From positions 2,795,685 through 2,859,684 of the forward strand of contig NZ_WTYZ01000001.1 of NCBI RefSeq assembly GCF_009827455.1: a stretch of 64,000 nucleotides of DNA, read 5' to 3'. Both the position numbers and the translations under genes were made by a program. This stretch comes from Pontixanthobacter aestiaquae. Lineage in GTDB: Bacteria; Pseudomonadota; Alphaproteobacteria; Sphingomonadales; Sphingomonadaceae. The notes beneath the pieces were generated by a model. The model was not told the DNA's origin and searched no databases. It saw only the letters and a program-made list of their open reading frames with translations. This document shows, piece by piece, positions 17,451 through 25,810 of the stretch (position 1 is the stretch's first letter; each line of letters starts with the position of its first letter).

Positions 17451-18503
17451 TCAGAAATCGACGGTCGAGAAATCGAGATCACGAGCCACAAAGACTGACA
17501 CGCTGGTGCCGTGCTTGACCTTCAATGTGCGCTGCACCTGATTGCCATTCTGAATTTGCACGTTTTGCGTGCTGCCGGGCAAAGCCACGACAACGCCGCT
17601 GCCAATTTCCTGAGTGGCCAGCCCAACACCGATGTCGAGAACCGACTGCAGAATGGCGCCACCGAACCTTTGGAGAAACTTGCTATCAACCTTGCCCTTG
17701 ACGCCAGCTCTTCCAAGCGGGTCGGAGGACGGAGAGTCGAGCGCAATAGTCACTCCGTCAGGCCGGATCAGCCGCGTCCATTGGATCAGTGCACGGTTTT
17801 GCCCTGCCGCGAGACCAGAGTCGTACTCGCCGTAGAGACGGCTGCCGCGTTGGATCAGAATACGTGTGCCATCGAAACTGTAAATGTCGCGTTGGACCAA
17901 TGCGCGTGCTGCGCCTGGCCGCGTGGAATCAAGCGCTGTCTCTAGCACGGCAGGAATGACGGTCCCCTGCGGAATGGTTTGCGATGGTCTGACGAAGCGC
18001 TCTGCCTTGACGCGGCTGCCGGTTGCTGTTGCAATTTGCGCAGGCGGCCCATCATTCGATTGGAAGGCACTATCGAACACTATCGACGGCCTCTCCGGCG
18101 CGTAGGTTGGTGATGGTAGAGCAGGCGGAGTGAAAGCGGGAGCTTGTACCGCTCTATTAGTGACGGGGGCGGCGGGAGCACGGATAACTCGCGGCGGCGG
18201 TGTGACGGCTGGTTCTAATCGGCGCAATCGGACCGGCCGATTCTCCAGATCGGAATCTACCATGAGTGATTGCGGGATCGCGAGTGCGGGTGGAGCTGAT
18301 ATTCGACCTCCAGCGGTTTGAGACTGTATCGCGCCTGGTGGAGCATTCATTTCGGCGCGGTTTGCGCTCATTGTCGAGAAAATCCAGATCCCGCCAAGCG
18401 CTAGCAAGATTCCAAATGCCCACATGCCGAAATTGCCGCTCTGCCTGTTTGCGACAATGGGCAACCCGTCGTCAGGGGCGGCAGTAGTATCAGGAGTCGG
18501 CAC
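17451..18503 (-). CDS. virB10: VirB10 (TrbI/VirB10 family) core-complex protein
   Basis: VirB10 spans the envelope and forms the T4SS core with VirB7 and VirB9. One inner-membrane helix lies near residues 27-45 (MWAFGILLALGGIWIFSTM), followed by a long Pro-rich periplasmic linker and the TrbI/VirB10 beta-barrel domain (GTVIPAVLETALDSTRPG, RGSRLYGEYDSGL, TRLIRPDGVTIALDSP). The frame is open to 18596, but I choose the GTG at 18503, which has GGAG seven bases upstream and overlaps the virB9 end by 14 bases, giving 350 aa. The upstream Met start would place a large overlap inside virB9. Confidence 0.92.
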   Translation of the reverse strand: MPTPDTTAAPDDGLPIVANRQSGNFGMWAFGILLALGGIWIFSTMSANRAEMNAPPGAIQSQTAGGRISAPPALAIPQSLMVDSDLENRPVRLRRLEPAVTPPPRVIRAPAAPVTNRAVQAPAFTPPALPSPTYAPERPSIVFDSAFQSNDGPPAQIATATGSRVKAERFVRPSQTIPQGTVIPAVLETALDSTRPGAARALVQRDIYSFDGTRILIQRGSRLYGEYDSGLAAGQNRALIQWTRLIRPDGVTIALDSPSSDPLGRAGVKGKVDSKFLQRFGGAILQSVLDIGVGLATQEIGSGVVVALPGSTQNVQIQNGNQVQRTLKVKHGTSVSVFVARDLDFSTVDF

Positions 18504-19209
18504 TGTCTGGCTCCTGATTACGGCGCGCGGTGGCCTTTTCTTTGTCGATCCTGAAAACCAGTTCCGAATATACCCTGTCGATAACGAACACGCCATCGCG
18601 CATATAGCCGTTCACGACTTCCTCATCGCCGCCTGGACCGATAGCAAACACTGCGGGTAGCGCCTGTTCCGCTCCGAATAGGATCCTGGTCCTCAGCCCG
18701 TCATCGCTGATCTCAGCCGGACGGACCACACGGTCTCCTCTCAAGCGATATGCCCATCTCTTGCCGGTTGACTCAGGCCCGGCAAAAGTAGTCGTTGAGT
18801 CTGCCTCAGCGAAGGTGAACTTAACCAAATAGGCTGCACTCAAACCGAAAGCCGTCTGCACGCTGAATCGGTAGTCGCGGCGATTGGTCTGGACCAACAT
18901 TCGCGCCACGGCGTCATCGATCTGCGGGATTATAAGTAGACTATCCTGTTCGGCTGAGACGCGCACATCAAGTTGGTTCTGATTCTCAACCGATACACGC
19001 CTGATTTCCTCACCTGGTTCAAGCAAAACGGTCAGGCCCGTTTTTGGTAAGGCGGTTAGCAGCACTTCCTGTCCTGCGACCCAAGTTATGGACTGGATGC
19101 GAGGATTTTCGGCGCTTGGTACTGGGAGGACCTGGGCAGCTATTGGTGCCGCAAAAAGAGCCGCATAGACTGCGCAAGGTGAGGCTAAACGAAATATAAG
19201 ACGTTTCAC
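18490..19209 (-). CDS. virB9: VirB9 (TrbG/VirB9/CagX family) core-complex protein
   Basis: This periplasmic/outer-membrane T4SS core subunit has 239 aa. A signal peptide is present (RLASPCAVYAALFAAPIAAQ). The beta-rich body includes NRRDYRFSVQTAFG, AYLVKFTF and, near the C-terminus, RWAYRLRGDRVVRPAEISDD, typical of VirB9/CagX proteins. Its ATG overlaps the virB8 stop (ATGA). It would bind VirB7 and VirB10 in a standard system, but no convincing virB7 is present. Confidence 0.93.
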   Translation of the reverse strand: MKRLIFRLASPCAVYAALFAAPIAAQVLPVPSAENPRIQSITWVAGQEVLLTALPKTGLTVLLEPGEEIRRVSVENQNQLDVRVSAEQDSLLIIPQIDDAVARMLVQTNRRDYRFSVQTAFGLSAAYLVKFTFAEADSTTTFAGPESTGKRWAYRLRGDRVVRPAEISDDGLRTRILFGAEQALPAVFAIGPGGDEEVVNGYMRDGVFVIDRVYSELVFRIDKEKATARRNQEPDSADS

Positions 19210-19946
19210 TCCGATACCTCTGCCGCGGCCGTATTTGGTAATGACTGATCCCGAACTGCCTCTACTTCGGGCAACGTCTCCGCACTACGCCGATACCGGG
19301 TGACCTGAAAGCCTAGCGGATTCACGAACCGGTCGGCCTCGCTCATCTCTGCTGTCGAAAACTCATAGTCGATGACCGCAGCCCAGTATTCTGGCGGCCT
19401 GGCACGTCCGGTCTGATCCGTTTGCGTTGTTGTAAAGCGCACCATTGAGCGATTTGCAGCAAGCGACGAAATGCTGCGGATATCCGTGCGGATAATCCCG
19501 TCACGGCTCATGAATGATAACGGGCTAAGCGGATTGCCCCCCTGCATCAGATCAATGTAACGCTGACGTTCTGCACCGCTCGTTTGCAGCGTTATCTTGC
19601 GGTAATTGTCTTGCAGGGCGTCGAGATCAAAACCTTCACGCGCGTTCACATACTGCACCAAGAAGGACCGTGTCAGCGCAGTATCAGGTGCTACGGTCTG
19701 TTCATCAAGCGGTGCTAGCTCCTCTACATTTCCAGTCTGCCGGTCCACCAGCAGAGTGTATGGTTCGACCGTCTTAAGCGGCAGCAGGAAAACCAAAGCT
19801 ATCGCCTCAAGCAATGCAATTGTGCCCAATAATGCAGCTACAATCCATGCGCGGCGACTGGAGCGCTCGAGACTACCGGTAACGCTGTGGGCCCAGCTAT
19901 CGGGCAAGTCAGCTGGGTCCAGATCAGTATCGTGCGATGTGTTCAC
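19206..19946 (-). CDS. virB8: VirB8 inner-membrane assembly factor
   Basis: This 246-residue bitopic protein has a cytoplasmic N-terminus and one helix at about 34-56 (AWIVAALLGTIALLEAIALV). The periplasmic NTF2-like domain contains TVEPYTLLVDRQTGNVEEL, FLVQYVNAREGFD, QRYIDLM and PPEYWAAVIDYEFSTAEM. These are VirB8 features. It overlaps virB6 upstream and virB9 downstream by 4 bases each, so the operon is tightly coupled. VirB8 nucleates assembly of the translocation channel. Confidence 0.93.
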   Translation of the reverse strand: MNTSHDTDLDPADLPDSWAHSVTGSLERSSRRAWIVAALLGTIALLEAIALVFLLPLKTVEPYTLLVDRQTGNVEELAPLDEQTVAPDTALTRSFLVQYVNAREGFDLDALQDNYRKITLQTSGAERQRYIDLMQGGNPLSPLSFMSRDGIIRTDIRSISSLAANRSMVRFTTTQTDQTGRARPPEYWAAVIDYEFSTAEMSEADRFVNPLGFQVTRYRRSAETLPEVEAVRDQSLPNTAAAEVSE

Positions 19947-21154
19947 GATTCACGGTCCCCTCTCAATGAATCAAATCTATTCCGTCTTGCTGGGCTGCGG
20001 TAGGAGCTGCCCAGTCGAGCTGGTTCACGTGCTGCACCTTCTTTTCCGCCAGAAACCGCGCGATCCGTACTCGCAGCACCATCTTCAAGTAGAGATCGAT
20101 GTGACAATCGGCGTATCTCGGTATTCTGCTCACGTCTAACCACAGTTTCCACATTGTCCGCGATACGTTGGACTCTGGAGGGATTAACGCGGTCGCCCAT
20201 ATTCGCCAATATGGAGGCTTGTGGGTTGAACAAGTTTGTCATTTGTTCGGCTTTCAAAACCGGGATATTGATCCAACCCCGGGTGAAGGCGACTTTCGCA
20301 AGCAGCCAAATCAAAGCGAACTTAACAACCGCAAATGCTGCGGTGATCGCGAAAAGCTCAATAGGGGCCGATGGCACCGCATAGCCCAACGAGCGAACGC
20401 GCAGCGCATCGGCAAGCCACGGCTCCAAGATCGACAATTCAAACAGCGACGCAATTGTGATGCCGATAGAGCCGAGCATCGATAGGGTGAGGCCCTTGAT
20501 CCATCCTGAGAATAGCCCCCGTGTCGCTTCAAACAGAAGCAACCCGGCTGCCAAAGGTGCCAAAGCTAACAGCAAAGCAGCGGCAATTCTGATCAAAACG
20601 AGCGACCCCATAGTTCCCGATAGGAAGAACATCCGGCTGTAGCCGAGTGCAGTATCGTCTTGCAGCGATGTGCCAGAAAATGAGGCGCCGGTTTCCCCTC
20701 CTTCAAGCGCGACCCCAGTATTTCTCCCTGTCCCTAGCTCTGCCAGCCTGACCATCGCGGTATCGGCCTTCTGTAATCGATCCGCTAAACGCTCGCTATG
20801 GCCTGTCAATGCAGGTGCGGCGACAATGCTGGCCACTTGGGCCGGGCCGTCGACAACGACATCGTGAACAACAGTCCGGAAGGCCGGCCATGAGAATGCT
20901 ACCGTCAAAATGATCCCTATCTTGAGCAGATCGAACACCACGTCACGACCGCCCGGTGCCGGACCAAACAACAGCCGGATCGCAAACAGAGCAATAAAAA
21001 GTGTGAGCAGCCCGAGCATCACGTTCGAGGCAAGTGACCCCGGCTGCCCTAACGCTTGATAGCCATAGCTGCCCAGAAATTGGGCTTGGCAGTCGATATG
21101 ATCGATTACCCGCAGCAGGAAACGGTCGCCCGTAATGATGGTTGGACACGCCAT
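19943..21154 (-). CDS. virB6: VirB6 (TrbL/VirB6 family) polytopic inner-membrane protein
   Basis: This 403-residue protein has about six hydrophobic segments (VMLGLLTLFIALFAIRLLFG, ILTVAFSWPAFRTVV, LVLIRIAAALLLALAPLAAG, GLTLSMLGSIGITIASLF, LFAITAAFAVVKFALIWLLA). A conserved-type stretch, APLAAGLLLFEATRGLFSGW, matches VirB6/TrbL. The hydrophilic, basic C-terminus is cytoplasmic-looking. Its start shares a base with the virB4 stop. VirB6 forms part of the inner-membrane channel. Confidence 0.92.
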   Translation of the reverse strand: MACPTIITGDRFLLRVIDHIDCQAQFLGSYGYQALGQPGSLASNVMLGLLTLFIALFAIRLLFGPAPGGRDVVFDLLKIGIILTVAFSWPAFRTVVHDVVVDGPAQVASIVAAPALTGHSERLADRLQKADTAMVRLAELGTGRNTGVALEGGETGASFSGTSLQDDTALGYSRMFFLSGTMGSLVLIRIAAALLLALAPLAAGLLLFEATRGLFSGWIKGLTLSMLGSIGITIASLFELSILEPWLADALRVRSLGYAVPSAPIELFAITAAFAVVKFALIWLLAKVAFTRGWINIPVLKAEQMTNLFNPQASILANMGDRVNPSRVQRIADNVETVVRREQNTEIRRLSHRSLLEDGAASTDRAVSGGKEGAAREPARLGSSYRSPARRNRFDSLRGDRES

Positions 21155-23577
21155 CAGGCGGCTTTTTCGAGGAGTAAATGCATCCAGTTTGCTGGATCAG
21201 TTCCTGTTTTACCGACCAATTCGTCGAATAGCCGAACCGTGCTTTCACGCCCGGAAAGGATGGTGAGAAGCTCTTGCTCACCGCTTAAATCAAGCCTCGC
21301 AACCACACTCTCTTTACCGTGTTTGATCAAGAAACAATGCGAATTATCGGGAAGTGATTTGACCAGTTCGAACTCATGTGGGCTCAGTCCAAACCCTTGA
21401 ATATAATCCTCGGCTCGCGCTTTCGGGTTGATCATGAATATCTGCGTCGCGGCTTGCTCAATGATCGCGCTGGCAATCTGGCTCTCCAATGCGTCCTGGG
21501 CGCTTTGAGTTGCGAACCCGACAATACCGTTACGCTTCCGGATTGTCTTCTCCCAATCCTTGATCTTGCGAACAAACACAGGGTCATCAAGCGCTTTCCA
21601 TCCTTCATCAATAACCAGAATAGTCGGATTGCCGTCAAGCCGCTGTTCCACGCGGTGGAAGAAATAGAGCATTGCGGGTGTTCGTGCGACCGGATGATCC
21701 AGGATGGCGGTCATGTCGAACCCGACAGTATTCGCGGTCAGATCGGTAATGTCTTTGGGATTGTCGAACAGCCAAGCATGTTCGCCATCGCCAAACCATG
21801 GCTTCAACCGCGAGTAGAGATCACCAGGCGTCGGGCGATCTTGTCCGCGACACAGTTCGGCAAAATGGCGCAGTTGCCGCATCTCTTTCGGTTGCGCAAA
21901 ATTTGCCTCAAGCGCGTCCTTTAGCTGCTCCTGCTCGGCGCTCGTGACTTCCCCCACCAACAGAGTCAGCCATTCTTGTAGAAAAGCCGCATTTGCAGCA
22001 TTCTTCCGAAGCTGCAGGGGATTAAGCCCCGACTTAAAGGCCGGATCAAGTCGGTCGTAATTTCCGCCAATGGCCCGGATGAACAGTTCAGCACCGCGAT
22101 CTTTGTCGAAGAATATCGTCCGGGGACGAAACTTCTGAGCCTGCGCCAAAAGGAAATTAAGGACTACCGTTTTTCCCGAGCCGGATGGACCGATGATCGT
22201 AAAATTGCCAAGATCCTTCTGGTGGAAATTGAAGAAATATGGCCCCGCTGCCGTTGTCTCGAACAGAGTAACTGCTTCGCCCCAGTGGTTCCCATGGACT
22301 TTGCCCACGGGGAAATTGTGGAGGCTTGCCAATCCGGCGAAATTAGTTGTCGACACCAAGCCTCGCCGGGGAAGATAACGAAAATTACCGGGGAACTGCG
22401 ACCAGAAGGCAGGCTCGAGCGCAATGTCCTCTCGCACTGCATTGATGCCCAAATCAGCCATAAGAGCGATAACTTCAGCGACTTGCGTATCAAGCGTGGT
22501 CAAATTGTCAGCATGAATTGCGATAGTAGTGTGGTGTTCTCCAAAACCCGCCCGGCCCGCAGCCACTTCATCCTTCGCGTTGGTGAGCTCGTGACGCAGC
22601 GACAAAGCTTCGTCTTCTGCAGAGCGCATTCGGCGGAGCGCTAAATTCATCCGGCCCAATGCTTGTCGCCGTTCCACAAAAGCAAAGCTCTGGCTGACGT
22701 TGATCTCAAACGGCAGACGATAAAGCTCGTCAAACATACCCGGCATCGTCTGCCCGGGATAATCCTTGATCGACACCAAGGCCACAAACCGCCGCTCTAA
22801 AGGACCGCTGGGCGCAAGTTCTATAGCTTCTTGCCCAAAGCTTGCCCTGCGCGTCGGGATATGATGGCCTATGTCACCATGCGGTGTAGCAACTGGCCGC
22901 ATATCTCCATTGAACAAATAGGATAGGAACTCGATTGGCTCTGATCTCTCGCCAGAGTCACTCTCGTATCGCGACAACAATTGCGGATCATAGGCGCTGA
23001 GCGACGCCATTAGCGCTTCTCGTGCGCTGTCCAGTGCATGTTTTTCTGTCGCAAGCCGCAGAGCGATATTTTGCGACGATTTGGCGAACCATCCGCGCAC
23101 TCGTTCTGCCAATCCAATTTGCCCTTGAAGCGGGCGGCGGATGATCGTGAGGAATAATTCATTTATGTAGAGATGCTTGGCGCTCAGGCGCTCGCGCCAC
23201 CGCAGATCGAGCTTCTGCGAAAAATCGTCAACGTAATCACTGTCCAGCGTAACATCCGCCCGCCGGCGAATGACGTGGTGATAGATTGCAAAGCGTGAGC
23301 TACCCAATGTCCTGAGCATCGCATCCCGCAGCTCTGCGCGATAGTTGAGCTCGTCACTATCGGCAGTCTCGAACAATAATCCGCCCAAGCGAATGGTCTG
23401 CATCAACGTGCCATCGCGGGTCTGGATGGTAGAATCGTCCAAATGCCGCGCATACGGCAAATGCGCGCCTGCTGGTCTCTCATTGGCGATCACCTTGGGA
23501 TCACGAGTCAGCGCAGGTTTAATCAAGGGCGATAAGAATTGCATCGCCACATTCCGTAGTTTTTGACTCTCGGGCAA
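21154..23577 (-). CDS. virB4: VirB4 (CagE/TrbE family) T4SS ATPase
   Basis: This is the large T4SS ATPase (807 aa). The N-terminal CagE/TrbE/VirB4 domain includes YARHLDDSTIQTRDGTLMQT and DYPGQTMPGMFDELYRLPFE. The ATPase domain has Walker A IGPSGSGKTVVLNFLLAQAQ near residue 462, Walker B-like PTILVIDEGWKALDDPVF and the motif GIVGFATQSAQDALES. It starts inside the end of virB3. The first Met (23577) gives 55 bases of overlap, and a second Met (23544) gives 22; the choice is open. It energises pilus assembly and secretion. Confidence 0.95.
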   Translation of the reverse strand: MPESQKLRNVAMQFLSPLIKPALTRDPKVIANERPAGAHLPYARHLDDSTIQTRDGTLMQTIRLGGLLFETADSDELNYRAELRDAMLRTLGSSRFAIYHHVIRRRADVTLDSDYVDDFSQKLDLRWRERLSAKHLYINELFLTIIRRPLQGQIGLAERVRGWFAKSSQNIALRLATEKHALDSAREALMASLSAYDPQLLSRYESDSGERSEPIEFLSYLFNGDMRPVATPHGDIGHHIPTRRASFGQEAIELAPSGPLERRFVALVSIKDYPGQTMPGMFDELYRLPFEINVSQSFAFVERRQALGRMNLALRRMRSAEDEALSLRHELTNAKDEVAAGRAGFGEHHTTIAIHADNLTTLDTQVAEVIALMADLGINAVREDIALEPAFWSQFPGNFRYLPRRGLVSTTNFAGLASLHNFPVGKVHGNHWGEAVTLFETTAAGPYFFNFHQKDLGNFTIIGPSGSGKTVVLNFLLAQAQKFRPRTIFFDKDRGAELFIRAIGGNYDRLDPAFKSGLNPLQLRKNAANAAFLQEWLTLLVGEVTSAEQEQLKDALEANFAQPKEMRQLRHFAELCRGQDRPTPGDLYSRLKPWFGDGEHAWLFDNPKDITDLTANTVGFDMTAILDHPVARTPAMLYFFHRVEQRLDGNPTILVIDEGWKALDDPVFVRKIKDWEKTIRKRNGIVGFATQSAQDALESQIASAIIEQAATQIFMINPKARAEDYIQGFGLSPHEFELVKSLPDNSHCFLIKHGKESVVARLDLSGEQELLTILSGRESTVRLFDELVGKTGTDPANWMHLLLEKAA

Positions 23578-23810
23578 TTCCGCACGCGGGTGATCCAGAG
23601 ATCAAAAAAGCGCGGCTCATGCAAGCAGAGCAGCATCGCGATACCGTGCAGCGTAAGCGCCGCCAGCAATACCCAAAAGCTCCTGAAGACCAAAAACAAC
23701 TCAACAGCTATAATCACATTGATCACAAAGAATGTAAATGTGACGCCAGCGAACATCTGGGGACGGGTAAGCGCCACAAATAGCGTATCTCGTCTCAACT
23801 CATCACTCAT
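23523..23810 (-). CDS. virB3: VirB3 inner-membrane protein
   Basis: This 95-residue protein begins DTLFVALTRPQMFAGVTFTF, the VirB3 signature (LTRPxMxxGV), followed by two hydrophobic segments and the typical EPRFFDLWITRVRNCPR motif. It is the first recognisable gene of the minus-strand virB operon and overlaps virB4. About 250 bases lie between it and the integrase gene upstream. The operon promoter should be there, but no clear element is visible. Confidence 0.92.
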   Translation of the reverse strand: MSDELRRDTLFVALTRPQMFAGVTFTFFVINVIIAVELFLVFRSFWVLLAALTLHGIAMLLCLHEPRFFDLWITRVRNCPRVKNYGMWRCNSYRP

Positions 23811-24067
23811 CGAATCTCATTGCCCCCAATCACGACGACCTTGCCTTAGACTCGCCCCCGCTGGCAAGCCGCCATGGGAATGCAGGCAGAACTTGGTCAA
23901 AGATTATGGTTAGGCGTTGACATACATTGCGCTCCAGAAAGTCAACAAAGTAAAGTCTGGGGCCTAGTTGCATTTGACGAAAGCAGACGCGAACATCCTT
24001 GATAACGATGCCCTCTTTCACCCCACTAGCGGACGCCAGCTCGCTGAGAGCCAGCGCCCAAAAGCAG

Positions 24068-24700
24068 TCAAATCTCGGTCTTCTCAGCCAGGGTAAGTGC
24101 GTCTTCGATATCGACACCCAAGTACCGGACCGTATTCTCAATTTTCGAGTGCCCAAGCAGAATTTGAATTGCTCGAATGTTACCCGTGGCTTTGTAGATT
24201 ATCGAAGCCTTGGTCCTTCGAAGTGAGTGCGTCCCATATTCCTCCGGCCGCCGCCCAATTGCCTCCACCCATTCATCAACCAGCCTTGCGTATTGGCGTG
24301 TGCTGAGATGGCGTGAATGATCAACTCGACTGGGAAAGACAAAATCCTCAACGCTACCACCCCTGAGCTCGAGCCACGCGAACAAGCTTGCTCTTGCATC
24401 TGCGGCGATCTCAAATTGGACAGGTCGGCCTGTTTTTCGCTGGGTGATCGTGGCGCGTTTCCGAATGTCAGACCCTGACACCAGATCACCGATCTTTAGC
24501 TCGACCAGATCACAACCTCTGAGCTTGCTATCGATCGCCATGTCGAAAAGTGCTCGATCCCGAATGCGCTGCTCGCGATCAAGGAAGAACCGGATCGCCC
24601 AGATCTGCTTTTGTTTGAATGGCCGCTTAGGACCAATCTTCGCTCCAAAGTTCCAAGGCACGCGGTTTTGGGCGGCTGGATCAAACTGCGAATATGTCAT
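24068..24700 (-). CDS. Tyrosine recombinase/integrase, catalytic domain only
   Basis: This protein has 210 aa and all the residues of an active tyrosine recombinase: Arg61 (SKLRGCDLVELK), Lys89 (TQRKTGRP), His158 and Arg161 (THSLRRTKAS), His184 (LLGHSKIENT) and Tyr193 (VRYLGV). There is no separate N-terminal SAM-like core-binding or arm-binding domain, since the catalytic part begins near residue 40. Such short integrases are often found alone on chromosomes. The gene lies between the virB operon and the serine recombinase block and could belong to either, or to neither. The attachment site is not evident. Confidence 0.9.
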   Translation of the reverse strand: MTYSQFDPAAQNRVPWNFGAKIGPKRPFKQKQIWAIRFFLDREQRIRDRALFDMAIDSKLRGCDLVELKIGDLVSGSDIRKRATITQRKTGRPVQFEIAADARASLFAWLELRGGSVEDFVFPSRVDHSRHLSTRQYARLVDEWVEAIGRRPEEYGTHSLRRTKASIIYKATGNIRAIQILLGHSKIENTVRYLGVDIEDALTLAEKTEI

Positions 24701-25001
24701 CTACTTTCTCCTTGGCCGGGATGGCCTCGAAGAACGTCCGCTTTCCGTTGCTAAGAAATTGGGTCGCTACGGCTGAAACGGGGCAAAGCGAACACAAACC
24801 TAGCCGCCCGATGCGGAGTGAAAATTCAACCAACGCATCTGCGCGATAATCACAGATTCCATTCGACTTCCTGCGAACAGCAAGCATTGGTGCTCATGCG
24901 AGTCGACCGGTTCGGCCGCAGTGCCTGACAGCTCAAAGCTGCTCAGGCCTTGGTTGGTGAGCCCAGCATTATGCTGGCTCACCAACCAAGGAGAACCCAG
25001 C
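24701..25001. other. Intergenic region between two divergent recombinase units
   Basis: This region of about 300 bases lies between the tyrosine recombinase (minus) and the DUF3489 gene (plus). A 68-codon minus-strand frame at 24681-24887 has no ribosome binding site and is not called. The notable element is the long inverted repeat at 24948-24991. Confidence 0.55.
24948..24991 (+). repeat. Long near-perfect inverted repeat covering the DUF3489 ribosome binding site
   Basis: The left arm 24948-24969 and right arm 24971-24991 are complementary over 21 base pairs, with one extra C in the left arm and a single-base centre. The right arm ends in AAGG of the Shine-Dalgarno AAGGAG (24988-24993), and the DUF3489 ATG follows at 25002. 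As RNA it would form a strong hairpin that hides the ribosome binding site. As DNA it could be an operator or a recombinase binding site. Confidence 0.9.
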
Positions 25002-25358
25002 ATGACAACCGCAACCAAGACTTCCGCCAAAGCCCGCAATCGCCGCATGGCACGCATGCCTGCAGATCACGGCAACAACAACGAGAAGATAGGGGCGAAG
25101 AAGCCTGCTGCAGGAATTGCAAAGGCAGCTGCCAAACCCAGTGAGACACCGAAGAAACCGGCCAAGATCGAACTGGTCCTCATCATGTTGCGCCGTGCGG
25201 AAGGCGCAACGCTCGACCAAATGGTCGAAGCCACAGGCTGGCTTCCACATACCACACGAGCAGCACTGACGGGCCTGAAGAAGAAAGGTCATGTCATCAG
25301 CAGCGAGAAGATGGACGGCGTGCGCACCTACCACGTCGCGGCATCCAGTAACGCGTAA
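25002..25358 (+). CDS. DUF3489 domain protein
   Basis: The predicted product has 118 aa. The N-terminal half is low-complexity and rich in Lys, Ala and Pro (KARNRRMARM, AGIAKAAAKPSETPKKPAK). The C-terminal 60 residues form the DUF3489 winged-helix-like domain: LVLIMLRRAEGATLDQMVEA, TGWLPHTTRAALTGLKKKGH, then TYHV. The start is the ATG at 25002 with AAGGAG upstream. The longer open frame from 24921 runs through the inverted repeat and is not used. The stop overlaps the next gene as TAATG. The domain suggests DNA binding. In Alphaproteobacteria I know it as a neighbour of DUF2924 and a serine recombinase, as here, but its role is undetermined. Confidence 0.88.
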   Translation: MTTATKTSAKARNRRMARMPADHGNNNEKIGAKKPAAGIAKAAAKPSETPKKPAKIELVLIMLRRAEGATLDQMVEATGWLPHTTRAALTGLKKKGHVISSEKMDGVRTYHVAASSNA

Positions 25359-25810
25359 TGGATTTGGACGTGAAGATCGGGCGGCTTATTGAGATGAACC
25401 CGTCCCAGAAAAAGGCTGAGTGGCGCAAAGTGTTCGGCTCACCTGCGCCGCCAGCCTTTGGTATCGCATTGATGACCCGCGCTATCGCCGCCCGATATCA
25501 GGAGAAGGCGCTGGGCGGGCTCACCAAAGCGGAGCTGCGCATGCTCGAAGTCCAGTCGCGGAAAGATAAGCGCCATCCACGCTGTGTCAGGGCTACAAGC
25601 GTCAAACCCGGCACATGGCTCTCGCGCACATGGCATGGCGAAGTCCACGAAGTGGTGGTGCTCGAAGGGGCTTTTGAATATCGCGGCAGCCGATATCGCT
25701 CCCTCACCGCTATCGCCAAGCATATTACCGGCTCCGCATGGTCAGGCCCGCGCTTCTTCGGCCTACACAGCTCCCGCCTCGGAGCCTTGGGAGTGACGCG
25801 TCATGACTAG
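25358..25810 (+). CDS. DUF2924 domain protein
   Basis: This 150-residue basic protein belongs to the DUF2924 family. Characteristic stretches are EWRKVFGSPAPPAFG, LMTRAIAARYQEKALGGL, KPGTWLSRTWHGEVHEVVVL, FEYRGSRYRSLTAIAKHITG and SAWSGPRFFGL. The C-terminal part has the look of a RAMA-type DNA/chromatin-binding fold, which is inference. It is coupled to the DUF3489 gene (TAATG) and overlaps the recombinase start by 8 bases, so the three are translated together. It is probably an accessory DNA-binding factor for the recombinase. Confidence 0.9.
   Translation: MDLDVKIGRLIEMNPSQKKAEWRKVFGSPAPPAFGIALMTRAIAARYQEKALGGLTKAELRMLEVQSRKDKRHPRCVRATSVKPGTWLSRTWHGEVHEVVVLEGAFEYRGSRYRSLTAIAKHITGSAWSGPRFFGLHSSRLGALGVTRHD

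Noticed and set aside
24681..24887. 68-codon minus-strand frame upstream of the tyrosine recombinase
   Set aside because: No Shine-Dalgarno, no recognisable family; it overlaps the recombinase start region. Probably chance.
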